From NCBI GenBank assembly GCA_027486655.1, contig JAIXOR010000051.1, positions 1 through 64,000 on the forward strand: a stretch of 64,000 bases of DNA. Direction: 5' to 3'. The notes under the pieces were generated by a model. The model worked only from the letters and a program-made list of their open reading frames with translations. It did no database searches and had not been told where the DNA came from. The stretch is from Verrucomicrobiaceae bacterium (GTDB lineage Bacteria > Verrucomicrobiota > Verrucomicrobiia > Verrucomicrobiales > Akkermansiaceae). Made by a program: the position numbers and the translations under genes. Shown here one piece after another: positions 50,635 through 60,511 of the stretch (within the stretch, counting starts at the first letter, position 1; every line of letters begins with the position of its first letter).

Positions 50635-51406
50635 CGGCGGGCTGGTTGATGAAGGAGACCCGCACGGAGATCCAGCGGGAGGCTTTGGCGGGATCCGGCT
50701 TGAATGGGATGCCGCGCAGCCATTTTTCGAGAGCCGAGGGACCCGCCTCGTCACCACCGTCCAGGGCGATGCAATCGAGGACCGTCCCGGCGGCATCCAG
50801 ACGGAGCAGGAAACGGGGAGGCTCGGCGGTGATCTGGGCGTCCGCCGGCCCGGTGAAGGGCGGCAGATCCCGTGGAATCGCCTCCGCTCGAATCCCGGAA
50901 ATCGGCAGGATCACCGGCTGGAGGACCAACGCGGGAGCTGTCTGCGCGGCCACCTCGGGAGGACGAGGCCGCGGCAGGACCACCGCCCCGGGCTCGGCCA
51001 GGGCCGGATGGGTCGCCGGCGGATCGTCCGCCAGATCGCGCAGCGCGGGTCGATAGGCCGGTTGAGGCGTGCGGGCGGCCTCCATCGCGGCTTTTTCCAA
51101 GGTGGCATAGGCCGGCCAATCGGCGGGCTCGAAGCGCGATGGAAACGGGCCCCCATCCCGCGCGCGGAGAGTCAGGGCGCGGCCCTCGGCGTCGTCGATC
51201 GCATGAATGAGGCTCGCCTTGCGGTTGGACCAAGCCACGGGGGCCGCAGTGTGGATCCGCACGGAGGTGAGGAAAAATCCGAAAGCAAGCGCCACGGCGA
51301 CAAACGCGAGAAGCTTCGGAAAGGCGGGCTCGCCACGCGGTTTCCAGGGAAAGACCCATTCGGGGGCCTCCCGGCGCTTGGTTTTCATGGATACCCGTGC
51401 GGTCAT
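50615..51406 (-). CDS. TonB-like energy transducer
   Basis: A 263-residue protein. After a basic cytoplasmic stretch comes one membrane helix (LLAFVAVALAFGFFLTSV), then a Pro/Ala-rich periplasmic linker (PRPRPPEVAAQTAPA). The C-terminal 70 residues (FLLRLDAAGTVLDCIALDGG, then LEKWLRGIPFKPDP, then RWISVRVSF) follow the TonB C-terminal pattern of strand, helix, F-x-P, strand. Its ATG overlaps the exbD stop (TGATG), supporting the start at 51406. It probably couples the ExbBD motor to outer-membrane transport, though it is divergent enough that a related role is possible. Confidence 0.75.
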   Translation of the reverse strand: MTARVSMKTKRREAPEWVFPWKPRGEPAFPKLLAFVAVALAFGFFLTSVRIHTAAPVAWSNRKASLIHAIDDAEGRALTLRARDGGPFPSRFEPADWPAYATLEKAAMEAARTPQPAYRPALRDLADDPPATHPALAEPGAVVLPRPRPPEVAAQTAPALVLQPVILPISGIRAEAIPRDLPPFTGPADAQITAEPPRFLLRLDAAGTVLDCIALDGGDEAGPSALEKWLRGIPFKPDPAKASRWISVRVSFINQPADGTDAR

Positions 51407-51858
51407 CACTCTGGCAGAGCTTGGGGCGCGGCCGCGGGGGTCGCAGGGGTGTTTGACCCGACGAGCGCAAGGCGGAAGCCCTTGCCGAGCACCAACTCGG
51501 TGACCTGACGCTCCAGACCCACCGGTGTGCCGGCATCCGTTTGCAGGAGAACGATCGAATCCGCCGTGGAACCCGCGGCCCGCAGGTCCTCTAAGCGCGA
51601 TGCGAGATCCGGCAGGGTCACCAGATCACGCCCGAAGTGGATGCGCGGACTCGTTTCCCCCGGACCCAACGTGACCACCAGCGAATTCTGGTAGCGCTCC
51701 AACTGGAAACGCGAGGGCGGCAACTCGACCGCCACTCCGGACTGCCGGAGCAGCGAGGGAGCCAGAAGAAACAACAGCCAGAGCAACGCAAACAAATCGA
51801 GCAGGGGCACCGCATGCAGCAGCCCCGGACGCTCGGGCAGTGACATCTGGAGCTTCAC
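51406..51858 (-). CDS. exbD: ExbD/TolR family biopolymer transport protein
   Basis: The 150-residue protein starts with GTG at 51858 overlapping the exbB stop (GTGA); an in-frame ATG lies at 51846. The single N-terminal helix begins VPLLDLFALLWLLFLLAPSLL with Asp 21 at the place of the proton-carrying Asp. The periplasmic domain has LPDLASRLEDLRA and a VLLQTDAGTPVG strand typical of the family. The short Pro/Ala tail is unusual. Confidence 0.88.
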   Translation of the reverse strand: MKLQMSLPERPGLLHAVPLLDLFALLWLLFLLAPSLLRQSGVAVELPPSRFQLERYQNSLVVTLGPGETSPRIHFGRDLVTLPDLASRLEDLRAAGSTADSIVLLQTDAGTPVGLERQVTELVLGKGFRLALVGSNTPATPAAAPQALPE

Positions 51859-52565
51859 TTGACGGATTCCGGCTTGGCTTTCCCGTGCTTGCGGCCCGCA
51901 GTGACCTCACCGCGGAATGGCGCGAATTCCTCCTCCTCCCGGGCGTCCGCGATGAGGTGCACCATCTCGATGCCCGCCCGCTCGATGCGGTGGACCAGCC
52001 GTTTCGCCCGGCCCAGGAAATACAGGTAAAACAAATACATCGGCACCGCCACCGTGAGCCCGAGCACCGAGGTGATCAGCGCCGTGAAGACTCCTGCCGT
52101 AAGCTCCGCTGGCCCGGTGAAACCTCCCTGTTCGCTCACTTTCTGAAACGTTTCCAACATGCCGAGCAGCGTCCCCAACATGCCAACCAACGGAGCAAGC
52201 AGAGCCACGCCCAGAATGGCCCGGATGTTCTTCTCGATCCTCGGCACCTCCAACTGGCCGGCCTCCTGGACCACGTCCCGCAGATCCGCCCGGCTGAGGT
52301 AGTAGCGCAGCAGGGCCGCATGGGCCACTCTCGCCACCGGTCCGGGCGCGCGCGCCGCCTCGTGAAGCGCTTCCGCAAACGAACGCCGCCGGATGTGATG
52401 CGCCAGGCCGACCAGCAAGTCGCCCACGTTGATCCTCGCCCGATGAAAAAAGAACAGGCGCTCCACCACACACACCGAGCCGATGAAGGCCAGCCCGAGC
52501 AACACCCACACCAGTGGGCCGCCCTTTTCAATCAATCCCGAGGGTTCCAGCAATGCCGCGATCAT
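51855..52565 (-). CDS. exbB: ExbB/TolQ/MotA-type proton channel protein
   Basis: A 236-residue protein with three membrane helices: VWVLLGLAFIGSVCVVERLFFF, then ILGVALLAPLVGMLGTLLGML, and FTALITSVLGLTVAVPMYLFYLYFL. The cytoplasmic loop and the GLTVAVPMYLFY helix are diagnostic. The ATG at 52565 was chosen; in-frame sequence before it reads antisense to the neighbouring epimerase gene. It is the first gene of the exbB-exbD-tonB-like-zinc-ribbon operon. Confidence 0.92.
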   Translation of the reverse strand: MIAALLEPSGLIEKGGPLVWVLLGLAFIGSVCVVERLFFFHRARINVGDLLVGLAHHIRRRSFAEALHEAARAPGPVARVAHAALLRYYLSRADLRDVVQEAGQLEVPRIEKNIRAILGVALLAPLVGMLGTLLGMLETFQKVSEQGGFTGPAELTAGVFTALITSVLGLTVAVPMYLFYLYFLGRAKRLVHRIERAGIEMVHLIADAREEEEFAPFRGEVTAGRKHGKAKPESVK

Positions 52566-52652
52566 CCACCCGCAGGCTAAAGCCACCCCTCCCGTGTGGC
52601 CAGTACGGAAATTCCGTTTTACCCGGAGCAAATCCGTAGCACCTTCCGACCT

Positions 52653-53549
52653 GTGACGGAAAAACCCAGAATCGCCATCCTCGGAGTCACCGGCTTCATC
52701 GGCCGCGGCCTGCCCTCTTTGTTCGCGGAGGAAGGCATGGCCATCACCGGAATCAGCAGATCCCAAAGGGAGATCCGCCCGCTCATTCAGTCGTGGCAGA
52801 CCCCCGCTCAACTCGATTTCACCGGGCACCACGCGGTGATCAACCTCACCGGGGAATCGATCGACCGCCGCTGGACCCGGGAAAACCGCCAACTCTTCCA
52901 CGAAAGCCGCATCGGCGTGACCCAGGCCGTCGTGAAGGCCCTGCGCCAGGCTCCGGAAGAGCGGAGGCCCAAGGTGCTGGTGAACGCCTCGGCCGTCGGC
53001 ATCTACGGCGACCGCGGCGATGAGGATCTGATGGATCAGGCACCCCATGGCTCCGGCTACCTCGCCGACCTCTGCCGCGAGTGGGAGGATGCGGCCCTTG
53101 AAGCGGAGTCGCTCGGTGTGCGCGTGGTTCGCCTGCGCATCGGCATCGTGCTCGGCCGCGATGGATCCGCTTTCAAAAAACTGATCCTCGTTTTCAAATC
53201 AGGCATCGGCGGCAGATTGGGATCCGGCAGGCAATGGATGCCGTGGATCCATGTGGACGATCTCCGCGCCGCCATCGTTCACGCCGTGCTCACTCCGTCA
53301 CTCTCCGGGCCGGTCAATGGCAGCGCACCCACTCCAGAGCGCAACCGCGACTTCACCCGCAAACTCGCGTCCGCCCTGCACCGCCCCGCCTTGTTTCCGG
53401 TGCCGGGATTCGCACTCAAACTCGCCGTCGGCGAGTTTGGCGGGGCCCTCCTCGCCGGTCAGCGCGCGCTTCCGGAGGCCCTTCTGTCCAGCGGGTTCCG
53501 CTTTTCCTACCCGACGCTCGAGTCCGCCCTCTCGGATCTGGTTTCGTGA
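52653..53549 (+). CDS. TIGR01777 family NAD-dependent epimerase (YfcH-like)
   Basis: The 298-residue start is the GTG at 52653, which puts the Rossmann motif IAILGVTGFIGRG at residues 7-19; a GTG at 52596 would add 19 residues. Other family marks are AVINLTGESIDRRWTRENRQ, VNASAVGIYGDRGDE with the Tyr of the SDR site, and WIHVDDLRAAI. The family's reaction is not established; links to division or cell-envelope metabolism are speculative. Its last 43 bases overlap the convergent M14-like gene. Confidence 0.9.
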   Translation: MTEKPRIAILGVTGFIGRGLPSLFAEEGMAITGISRSQREIRPLIQSWQTPAQLDFTGHHAVINLTGESIDRRWTRENRQLFHESRIGVTQAVVKALRQAPEERRPKVLVNASAVGIYGDRGDEDLMDQAPHGSGYLADLCREWEDAALEAESLGVRVVRLRIGIVLGRDGSAFKKLILVFKSGIGGRLGSGRQWMPWIHVDDLRAAIVHAVLTPSLSGPVNGSAPTPERNRDFTRKLASALHRPALFPVPGFALKLAVGEFGGALLAGQRALPEALLSSGFRFSYPTLESALSDLVS

Positions 53550-54274
53550 GCCACCAGGGCTTTGACCGCCGCCACATGCGCCGCGATCCGATCGCCAAGA
53601 CATGCCGGACTCGGCGTTTCGAACGTGAAGGATAGGGGGCAGCCGAGCTTCGCGAGGAAGATCGCCTCCGGCCAGCCCTCAGGCACATCCGCCTCCGCCT
53701 CATGGTAAATCCACCCAGGCCCACGCGGCTCATGACCATCGATCTCCGGACCGCCCTCGGCCGGAAACCACGGACTCACCGCCTCCAGAACGCCTTCCGC
53801 ACGCCAAGGCCGGTCCGCGCCCAGATTGATCTCATAGAAATAAAACCCACGCGCCTCCCAATCCTCGTGCAGCGAAACGAAAAGCACCGGCAGCGGCCGA
53901 GACTCCAACCACGCCGCATGCGCCCTCACCTCGCGGGTCTCCTTTTTCAGATAGTCGCGGTTCAGGTCACGTCCGCAGCCACTCTCACGCGTCCCACGGG
54001 CCAAACCCGTCGGATTCAGCGCCGGACAAAGCGCCCAATCCACCCCCTCATGGAAAAACCCGCCGCGCAGCAGTTCGAGCATCGCCAGCGGCCCCGCCGG
54101 CTCATCGCCATGCATGCCCGCCGACACATACACCCGCGGCCCCGCACCACTCCGCTCCCATGCCACCAGCGGCCCGGCCGCCGTCTCCAGGAGATCATGA
54201 CGCAGGAAGCCCCGACGCGCCGCCTCCGCGCCAAACTCCGGGAGAAAGCCGGACCAGTCGAACACCTCGCTCAT
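53507..54274 (-). CDS. M14-like zinc carboxypeptidase / succinylglutamate desuccinylase-type hydrolase
   Basis: The protein has 255 residues from the ATG at 54274 (another ATG at 54286). The zinc site begins with SAGMHGDEPAG (His 55, Glu 58); ALNPTGLARGTRES and GRDLNRDYLKKET follow as in M14 peptidases, and SLHEDWEARGFYFYE gives the third ligand His. No signal peptide is seen, so it should be cytoplasmic. It may trim murein peptides or act on a small N-acyl amino acid. The gene ends within the 3' end of the epimerase gene on the other strand. Confidence 0.82.
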   Translation of the reverse strand: MSEVFDWSGFLPEFGAEAARRGFLRHDLLETAAGPLVAWERSGAGPRVYVSAGMHGDEPAGPLAMLELLRGGFFHEGVDWALCPALNPTGLARGTRESGCGRDLNRDYLKKETREVRAHAAWLESRPLPVLFVSLHEDWEARGFYFYEINLGADRPWRAEGVLEAVSPWFPAEGGPEIDGHEPRGPGWIYHEAEADVPEGWPEAIFLAKLGCPLSFTFETPSPACLGDRIAAHVAAVKALVAHETRSERADSSVG

Positions 54275-54378
54275 CCCCGCCAGCATGACGCATTCCCGCG
54301 CCTCCGGCAACCCCCCGCATCCCTCCCGCAGCCATCCGTGCTTGGCGGCACGCCCCCATCTGTCAGACTCTCACCGCC

Positions 54379-55398
54379 ATGAGCGCCACCTCCCAGCCGC
54401 CCAGCCGCCGGCTCGTTTTCCACCAGACGGGGAAACCCGCCGATGTCCTGCAAATCGAGGATTTCACCCCGCGCCCGCCGCTCGCCGGAGAAGTCCTCGT
54501 CCGCATGCTCGCCGCCCCCATCAACCCCGCGGACCTCAATACCATCGAGGGAACCTACGGCGTGAAACCCACCCTTCCCGCCGTCCCCGGCATCGAAGGC
54601 TGCGGCGAGGTCCAGACCAGCGCCTCACCTGATTTCGCTCCCGGAGACCGCGTGATCTTCCTCCGTCGCGCAGAAACCTGGGCCACCCACACCACCGTGG
54701 CCGCGGATTCCCTCTTCAAACTCCCCTCCTCCATCGATCCCCTCCAAGCCGCCATGCTCAAGGTGAACCCCGCCACCGCCTGGTGCCTGCTCCATCACTT
54801 CGCCACCCTTCAGCCCGGCGACACCATCGTCCAGAACCTCGGAAACTCCGCCGTCGGCCGCTGCGTCATCCAAATCGCACGGGACCTCGGCATCCGCACG
54901 CTCTCCTTGGTCCGCAACCCCGACCACATCCCCGCACTCACCGAGCTCGGCGCGGACCACGTCTTCCCCGATGACGAAACAGGCCTCCAAGCCGCACAAA
55001 ACACCCTCGGCGGAGCCAACGCCTCACTCGCCTTCAACGCCGTCGGCGGAGACAGCGCCCTCCGCCTCATGAAACTCCTCCGCGAGAGCGCCACCCACAT
55101 CACCTACGGCGCCATGGGCCGCAAACCCCTCACCCTCCCCAACGGCCTCCTCATCTTCCGCGACATCCGCATCCGCGGCCTCTGGGTCACCCGCTGGATC
55201 GAATCCGCAAGCCCGGCCGAAATCCACTCCGTCTATCAGAATCTCGCCAGCCGCACCGCCGCCGGATCCCTCGTCCAACCCGTCGACCAAACCTTCTCCA
55301 TCGATCACTGGAACGACGCTCTAACACGACTCGACGCCCCCGCCCGCAATGGCAAGGTCCTCTTCACTTTCAAGGACCATCCACTAAATCTGCCGTAG
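54379..55398 (+). CDS. MECR/ETR-like 2-enoyl thioester reductase (MDR superfamily)
   Basis: A 339-residue NADPH-dependent oxidoreductase. The GroES-like half has VLVRMLAAPINPADLN and GVKPTLPAVPGIEGCGEV; there is no zinc-binding Cys/His set. The Rossmann half has NPATAWCLLHHFATLQPGD, IVQNLGNSAVGRCVIQIA and SLVRNPDHI. These wordings match trans-2-enoyl-CoA/ACP reductases of the MECR kind, which finish fatty-acid elongation. Other quinone-oxidoreductase activities are possible. Confidence 0.88.
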   Translation: MSATSQPPSRRLVFHQTGKPADVLQIEDFTPRPPLAGEVLVRMLAAPINPADLNTIEGTYGVKPTLPAVPGIEGCGEVQTSASPDFAPGDRVIFLRRAETWATHTTVAADSLFKLPSSIDPLQAAMLKVNPATAWCLLHHFATLQPGDTIVQNLGNSAVGRCVIQIARDLGIRTLSLVRNPDHIPALTELGADHVFPDDETGLQAAQNTLGGANASLAFNAVGGDSALRLMKLLRESATHITYGAMGRKPLTLPNGLLIFRDIRIRGLWVTRWIESASPAEIHSVYQNLASRTAAGSLVQPVDQTFSIDHWNDALTRLDAPARNGKVLFTFKDHPLNLP

Positions 55399-55406
55399 TT
55401 TTCGCA

Positions 55407-55434
55407 TTGACGCTACCAGTGGTGTGTTTAAGAT
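55407..55434 (+). promoter_or_regulatory. Candidate sigma-70 promoter of nrdR
   Basis: TTGACG (55407-55412) and TAAGAT (55429-55434) are 16 bases apart, about 30 bases before the nrdR ATG. It is the best-looking -35/-10 pair I found in the window. Confidence 0.45.
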
Positions 55435-55464
55435 CGCAGCCGTCGGTCCCGATCAGTCCCCTAC

Positions 55465-55956
55465 ATGCGTTGCGTCCAATGCGGCTCCCTCAAAGACAAA
55501 GTCCTCGATTCCCGATCCTCGAAGGATGGCACCACCATCCGGAGACGGCGCGAGTGCCTGCAGTGCGGATACCGCTACACGACCTACGAGCAGATCGAAC
55601 GCACCGAACTCCGCGTGGTCAAAAAGGACGGCACCCGCGAGGCCCTCAACCGCGAGAAACTCATGAGCGGCCTGGTCAAAGCCTGCGAGAAACGACCCGT
55701 CCCCATGGATCGTCTCGACCGCGCCGTGGAGGAGATTCTAACAGAACTCCACAAGGACCACCTCAGCGAGGTCCCCTCCACCGTCATCGGAGTCAAGGTC
55801 ATGGACAAACTCCATCAGATCGATCCGGTCGCCTACGTGCGCTACGTTTCGGTCTACCGGCAGTTCGACGACGTGAACGAATTCATCCAGGAAATCCAGT
55901 CACTCTCCCGCCGCGCCGCGCGTGACCCTTTCCAACGCCGACTCTTCAAAGACTGA
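55465..55956 (+). CDS. nrdR: Transcriptional repressor NrdR
   Basis: A 163-residue ATP/dATP-sensing repressor of ribonucleotide reductase genes. The zinc ribbon has C3, C6, C31 and C34 (MRCVQCGS, RRRRECLQCGYRYTTYE). The ATP-cone follows (VVKKDGTREALNREKLMSGL) and the C-terminal YVSVYRQFDDVNEFIQEI is canonical. It regulates distant nrd genes; no NrdR box is evident nearby. Confidence 0.97.
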   Translation: MRCVQCGSLKDKVLDSRSSKDGTTIRRRRECLQCGYRYTTYEQIERTELRVVKKDGTREALNREKLMSGLVKACEKRPVPMDRLDRAVEEILTELHKDHLSEVPSTVIGVKVMDKLHQIDPVAYVRYVSVYRQFDDVNEFIQEIQSLSRRAARDPFQRRLFKD

Positions 55957-56022
55957 CAGCCATCAGCCCCCGCCTCCCCAACCAGCCTCAACCCCGTCCC
56001 GCCTTCCCTCCACCCCAGAAAC

Positions 56023-56595
56023 GTGATCTCCCTCATCGGCAACCGCCCCGCCCTTCAGATCGGACGCTATCAAGTGATCGATTACGACACCGCGTGGCTC
56101 GATGACGCACTTCAACGCGCCGCCCGTGCCGCCGAATGCGAGGACTTCCCCTTCGTCGAGGACATCCGCAGCGGCATCGTCAAATACCTCGAAACCAAGT
56201 GCCCGCTCAAGCTCCTGCAGCTCGACGACCTCTACGACCGCATGCGCCGCATGCTCGTCAAAATCGGCTGCGAACGCATCGCCGATAAACTCGAGCCACT
56301 CGCCCCGCCCGTCACCGTCTCGCTGGTGCGCGCCGCCATGGACGCCGGCAATGGCTTCGAGCTCGCCTTCTTCGAGACCCTCCGTTCCGAACTCGCCGAC
56401 CTCCGCGGAGCCGGTGCCGAGGAAATCCGCTTCACCGGCCTGCGCGAGAGCACCCTCATCCTCCGCGGTACCCAGAAATGGAACCGCCACTGCGAAAACC
56501 TCCTCGCCGAGATCGAGGCCTTCCTTCGTACCTGGGACCGCGACCAACGCGAAAGCGGCTGCGAAATCGCCGTCTGCGTCGAGGGCGACTTCTGA
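56023..56595 (+). CDS. Conserved-looking protein of unknown function downstream of nrdR
   Basis: The 190-residue protein starts with GTG at 56023. Its helical N-terminal half (DTAWLDDALQRAARAAE, EDIRSGIVKYLETKC, LDDLYDRMRRMLVKIGCERIADKL) resembles the helical part of an ATP-cone or a small regulatory fold. The second half is mixed (ELAFFETLRSELADLRG, IRFTGLRESTLILRG). I recognise no family. It lies 66 bases after nrdR on the same strand, so a link to nucleotide metabolism is possible but unproven. Confidence 0.75.
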   Translation: MISLIGNRPALQIGRYQVIDYDTAWLDDALQRAARAAECEDFPFVEDIRSGIVKYLETKCPLKLLQLDDLYDRMRRMLVKIGCERIADKLEPLAPPVTVSLVRAAMDAGNGFELAFFETLRSELADLRGAGAEEIRFTGLRESTLILRGTQKWNRHCENLLAEIEAFLRTWDRDQRESGCEIAVCVEGDF

Positions 56596-56646
56596 AACCG
56601 CGACTCGGCTTGACCCCGCCGCCCCGGCGTGCAAGCTCCGCGCCCG

Positions 56647-58656
<2,010 letters not shown>

Positions 58657-58669
58657 GGAAACATCCGCT

Positions 58670-59716
58670 CTAACAGGGCTGGCCTTTCTCCAACAGGTCC
58701 TCGAAGCCGCAGAACAACTTCGACCCCACAGGCGGCCTCGGCGGCAGCGGCGCCGTGTGATCCAGATGCGTCCGGCAAATCCGGAAAAAGTCATCCGGCG
58801 TCCTCGCCCGCCGCATCTCGTGCTCGAAGCCGCCATCCTCCAGGCCGTGGCTGATGTAACTCAGCGTCTTCTTCATCCGCTGCACGTGCGATTCGGGAAT
58901 GAACTTCCGCGTCTCCCCGGCAAGCTCGTGATACAACTCCTCCACATATTCTAACAGATCCCGATGCGTCGGCACCGGACCCGCCACGCCCGCAAAGGCC
59001 GCCGCAAGCTGCGCGAAGATCCAGGGATTGCGGATCGCCCCGCGCCCGATCATCAACCCGGCCGCCGCCGTCCCCGCGTGGTAGGACAATCCCGTCTCCA
59101 CATCCACCACGTTCCCATTCGCGATCACCGGACAATCCATCGTCTCCACCGCAAGCTTCACGCAATCCACATGCACCGGCGTCTGATACCGCTCGCCCAC
59201 CGTGCGCCCGTGAATGGTCAATCCATCGATGCCATGATTCCGGAACACCTCCAACAAGCGCGGAAACTCGGCCTCACTCGCAAACCCCACACGCGTCTTC
59301 ACCGTGAACCGTCCGGAAATCGCCTCCCGCAGCGTCCCTAACAGACGATCCACCTCCTCCGGCTCCCTCAGCAAGCCGCCACCCGCATTCTTTCGACAGA
59401 CAATCGGCGCCGGGCACCCCAAATTCAAATCAATCCCAGCCACCGGATGACGGGACAAGGTCTCCGCCGTGCGCAACAGACTCGGCAAATCCCGCCCGAT
59501 CATCTGCGCAAACACCGGACGCCCCGTCCGGTTCTCCGTGATCGACCTCAGGATATAAGGATGCGGCACTGAATCCGGATGAACCCGGAAATACTCCGTC
59601 ACAAACCAATCCGGAGCACCACGCCGCGCAATCACCCGCATGAAGGGCAGGTCCGTCACATCCTGCATCGGTGCAAGCACCAGCGCGGGACGGTCATCAG
59701 GAAGCAATTCGCGCAT
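58670..59716 (-). CDS. tRNA-dihydrouridine synthase (Dus family)
   Basis: A 348-residue FMN enzyme reducing uridine in tRNA. The TIM barrel opens with LAPMQDVTDLPFMR, the catalytic Cys is C101 in DLNLGCPAPIVCRKNAGGG, and VKTRVGFAS, GLTIHGRTVGERY, CPVIANGNV and GLMIGRGAIRNPWIF line the FMN/phosphate site. It reads closest to DusB/DusC-type bacterial members. The stop codon TAG is part of a CTGTTAG motif copy. It is convergent with the ABC-F gene, 13 bases apart. Confidence 0.94.
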   Translation of the reverse strand: MRELLPDDRPALVLAPMQDVTDLPFMRVIARRGAPDWFVTEYFRVHPDSVPHPYILRSITENRTGRPVFAQMIGRDLPSLLRTAETLSRHPVAGIDLNLGCPAPIVCRKNAGGGLLREPEEVDRLLGTLREAISGRFTVKTRVGFASEAEFPRLLEVFRNHGIDGLTIHGRTVGERYQTPVHVDCVKLAVETMDCPVIANGNVVDVETGLSYHAGTAAAGLMIGRGAIRNPWIFAQLAAAFAGVAGPVPTHRDLLEYVEELYHELAGETRKFIPESHVQRMKKTLSYISHGLEDGGFEHEMRRARTPDDFFRICRTHLDHTAPLPPRPPVGSKLFCGFEDLLEKGQPC

Positions 59717-59794
59717 CGGCGCGCCATCGTCTCCACACCACGCCCGTCACCGCCAGCCTTTTCCCTCACATGACACCACCTCGACCCCGCATCC

Positions 59795-60097
59795 ATGTCG
59801 GAACTCACGTATCCTCAAAGGAATTCGTTTGACAATCGCCCCGCATCCGCTTGTCTGGACTTGTTATCAGAAACCACCACCAATCACGTGGATAGCGACC
59901 TGCTGCATACCGAAAAGATCCTCGCGGACCGGAAAGTCTTCTTTCTCGACCTCAAACGCAACTCCCGCGGCATGGTCGTCAAAATCACCGAAGACGTCGG
60001 TGGCAACCGCGACACCATCATGGTCCCCGCCGAAATCCTCGGCGACTTCATCGCCGCCCTCAGCGACATCAAGCTGACCGCCGACGAACAGGACTGA
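59795..60097 (+). CDS. PUR family (PurA-like) nucleic-acid-binding protein
   Basis: A 100-residue protein if it starts at the ATG at 59795. The conserved part is the C-terminal 65 residues: ILADRKVFFLDLKRNSRGMV, then VKITEDVGGNRDTIMVPAEI and LGDFIAALSDI, the single PUR repeat of bacterial single-stranded DNA/RNA-binding proteins. A GTG at 59888 would give a 69-residue protein covering just that part, and the region between the two starts holds a TTGACA hexamer (59829-59834), so the shorter form deserves attention. Confidence 0.82.
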   Translation: MSELTYPQRNSFDNRPASACLDLLSETTTNHVDSDLLHTEKILADRKVFFLDLKRNSRGMVVKITEDVGGNRDTIMVPAEILGDFIAALSDIKLTADEQD

Positions 60098-60193
60098 TCC
60101 CTCTCCAAGCCCACAAAGGAACCCGCCACCCTCACTGGCGCATCCCCGGACACTTCGTCCCCCTTTCCCCACCCGACCCCCGCTGCGCCCAGT

Positions 60194-60230
60194 CGTACGG
60201 ATCCTTGATGCGGCCGCATCATTAATCCGT
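60194..60230. repeat. 37-bp dyad repeat, copy 1
   Basis: It begins CGTACGGATCC and ends TAATCCGT, with a 16-base perfect palindrome TGATGCGGCCGCATCA in the centre (60207-60222) and outer arms ACGGAT/ATCCGT. The tetramer GTAG follows at its 3' end. Confidence 0.85.
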
Positions 60231-60392
60231 AGCGCTGCCCGTTCTCCGCAGTCCGATTACGGCGAGGAACCGGTGGTTTTCCAATAGCGATCCATCCGTC
60301 CATCGACGTGAATCCATCTCCTTTCACGAACCCAGAACACCCGTCCCACCTCGATTTCCACCCCCCCATTCACACCAACAAGCGTTGCAGCA

Positions 60393-60429
60393 CGTACGGA
60401 TCCCTGATGCGGCCGCATCCATAATCCGT
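60393..60429. repeat. 37-bp dyad repeat, copy 2
   Basis: It matches copy 1 at 34 of 37 positions in the same orientation. The central palindrome GATGCGGCCGCATC is intact and the outer arms are kept; the differences lie outside the palindrome core. The conserved symmetry suggests selection for a structure or protein site. Confidence 0.85.
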
Positions 60430-60451
60430 CGTTGTGGGTTTTTGGAGGATG

Positions 60452-60487
60452 AAAAAACCCCCGGTCCGCGCGGGGCGGAGCGGGGGT
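60452..60487 (-). terminator. Terminator of the lamin-tail/Ig-like secreted protein gene
   Basis: ACCCCCG (60457-60463) pairs with CGGGGGT (60481-60487), with further GC pairing inside. On the minus strand six T residues follow (complement of 60452-60457), 25-60 bases after the stop. Confidence 0.88.
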
Positions 60488-60511
60488 GGAGGAATGAGGC
60501 AGTGGCTTGGA

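Larger units (their letters stand above)
60098..60511. other. Intergenic region with paired dyad repeats and a terminator
   Basis: The 414 bp hold no frame I would call. They contain two copies of a 37-bp dyad about 200 bp apart, AT-rich flanks around each copy, and the terminator of the downstream minus-strand gene. They could also encode a small structured RNA. Confidence 0.6.
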
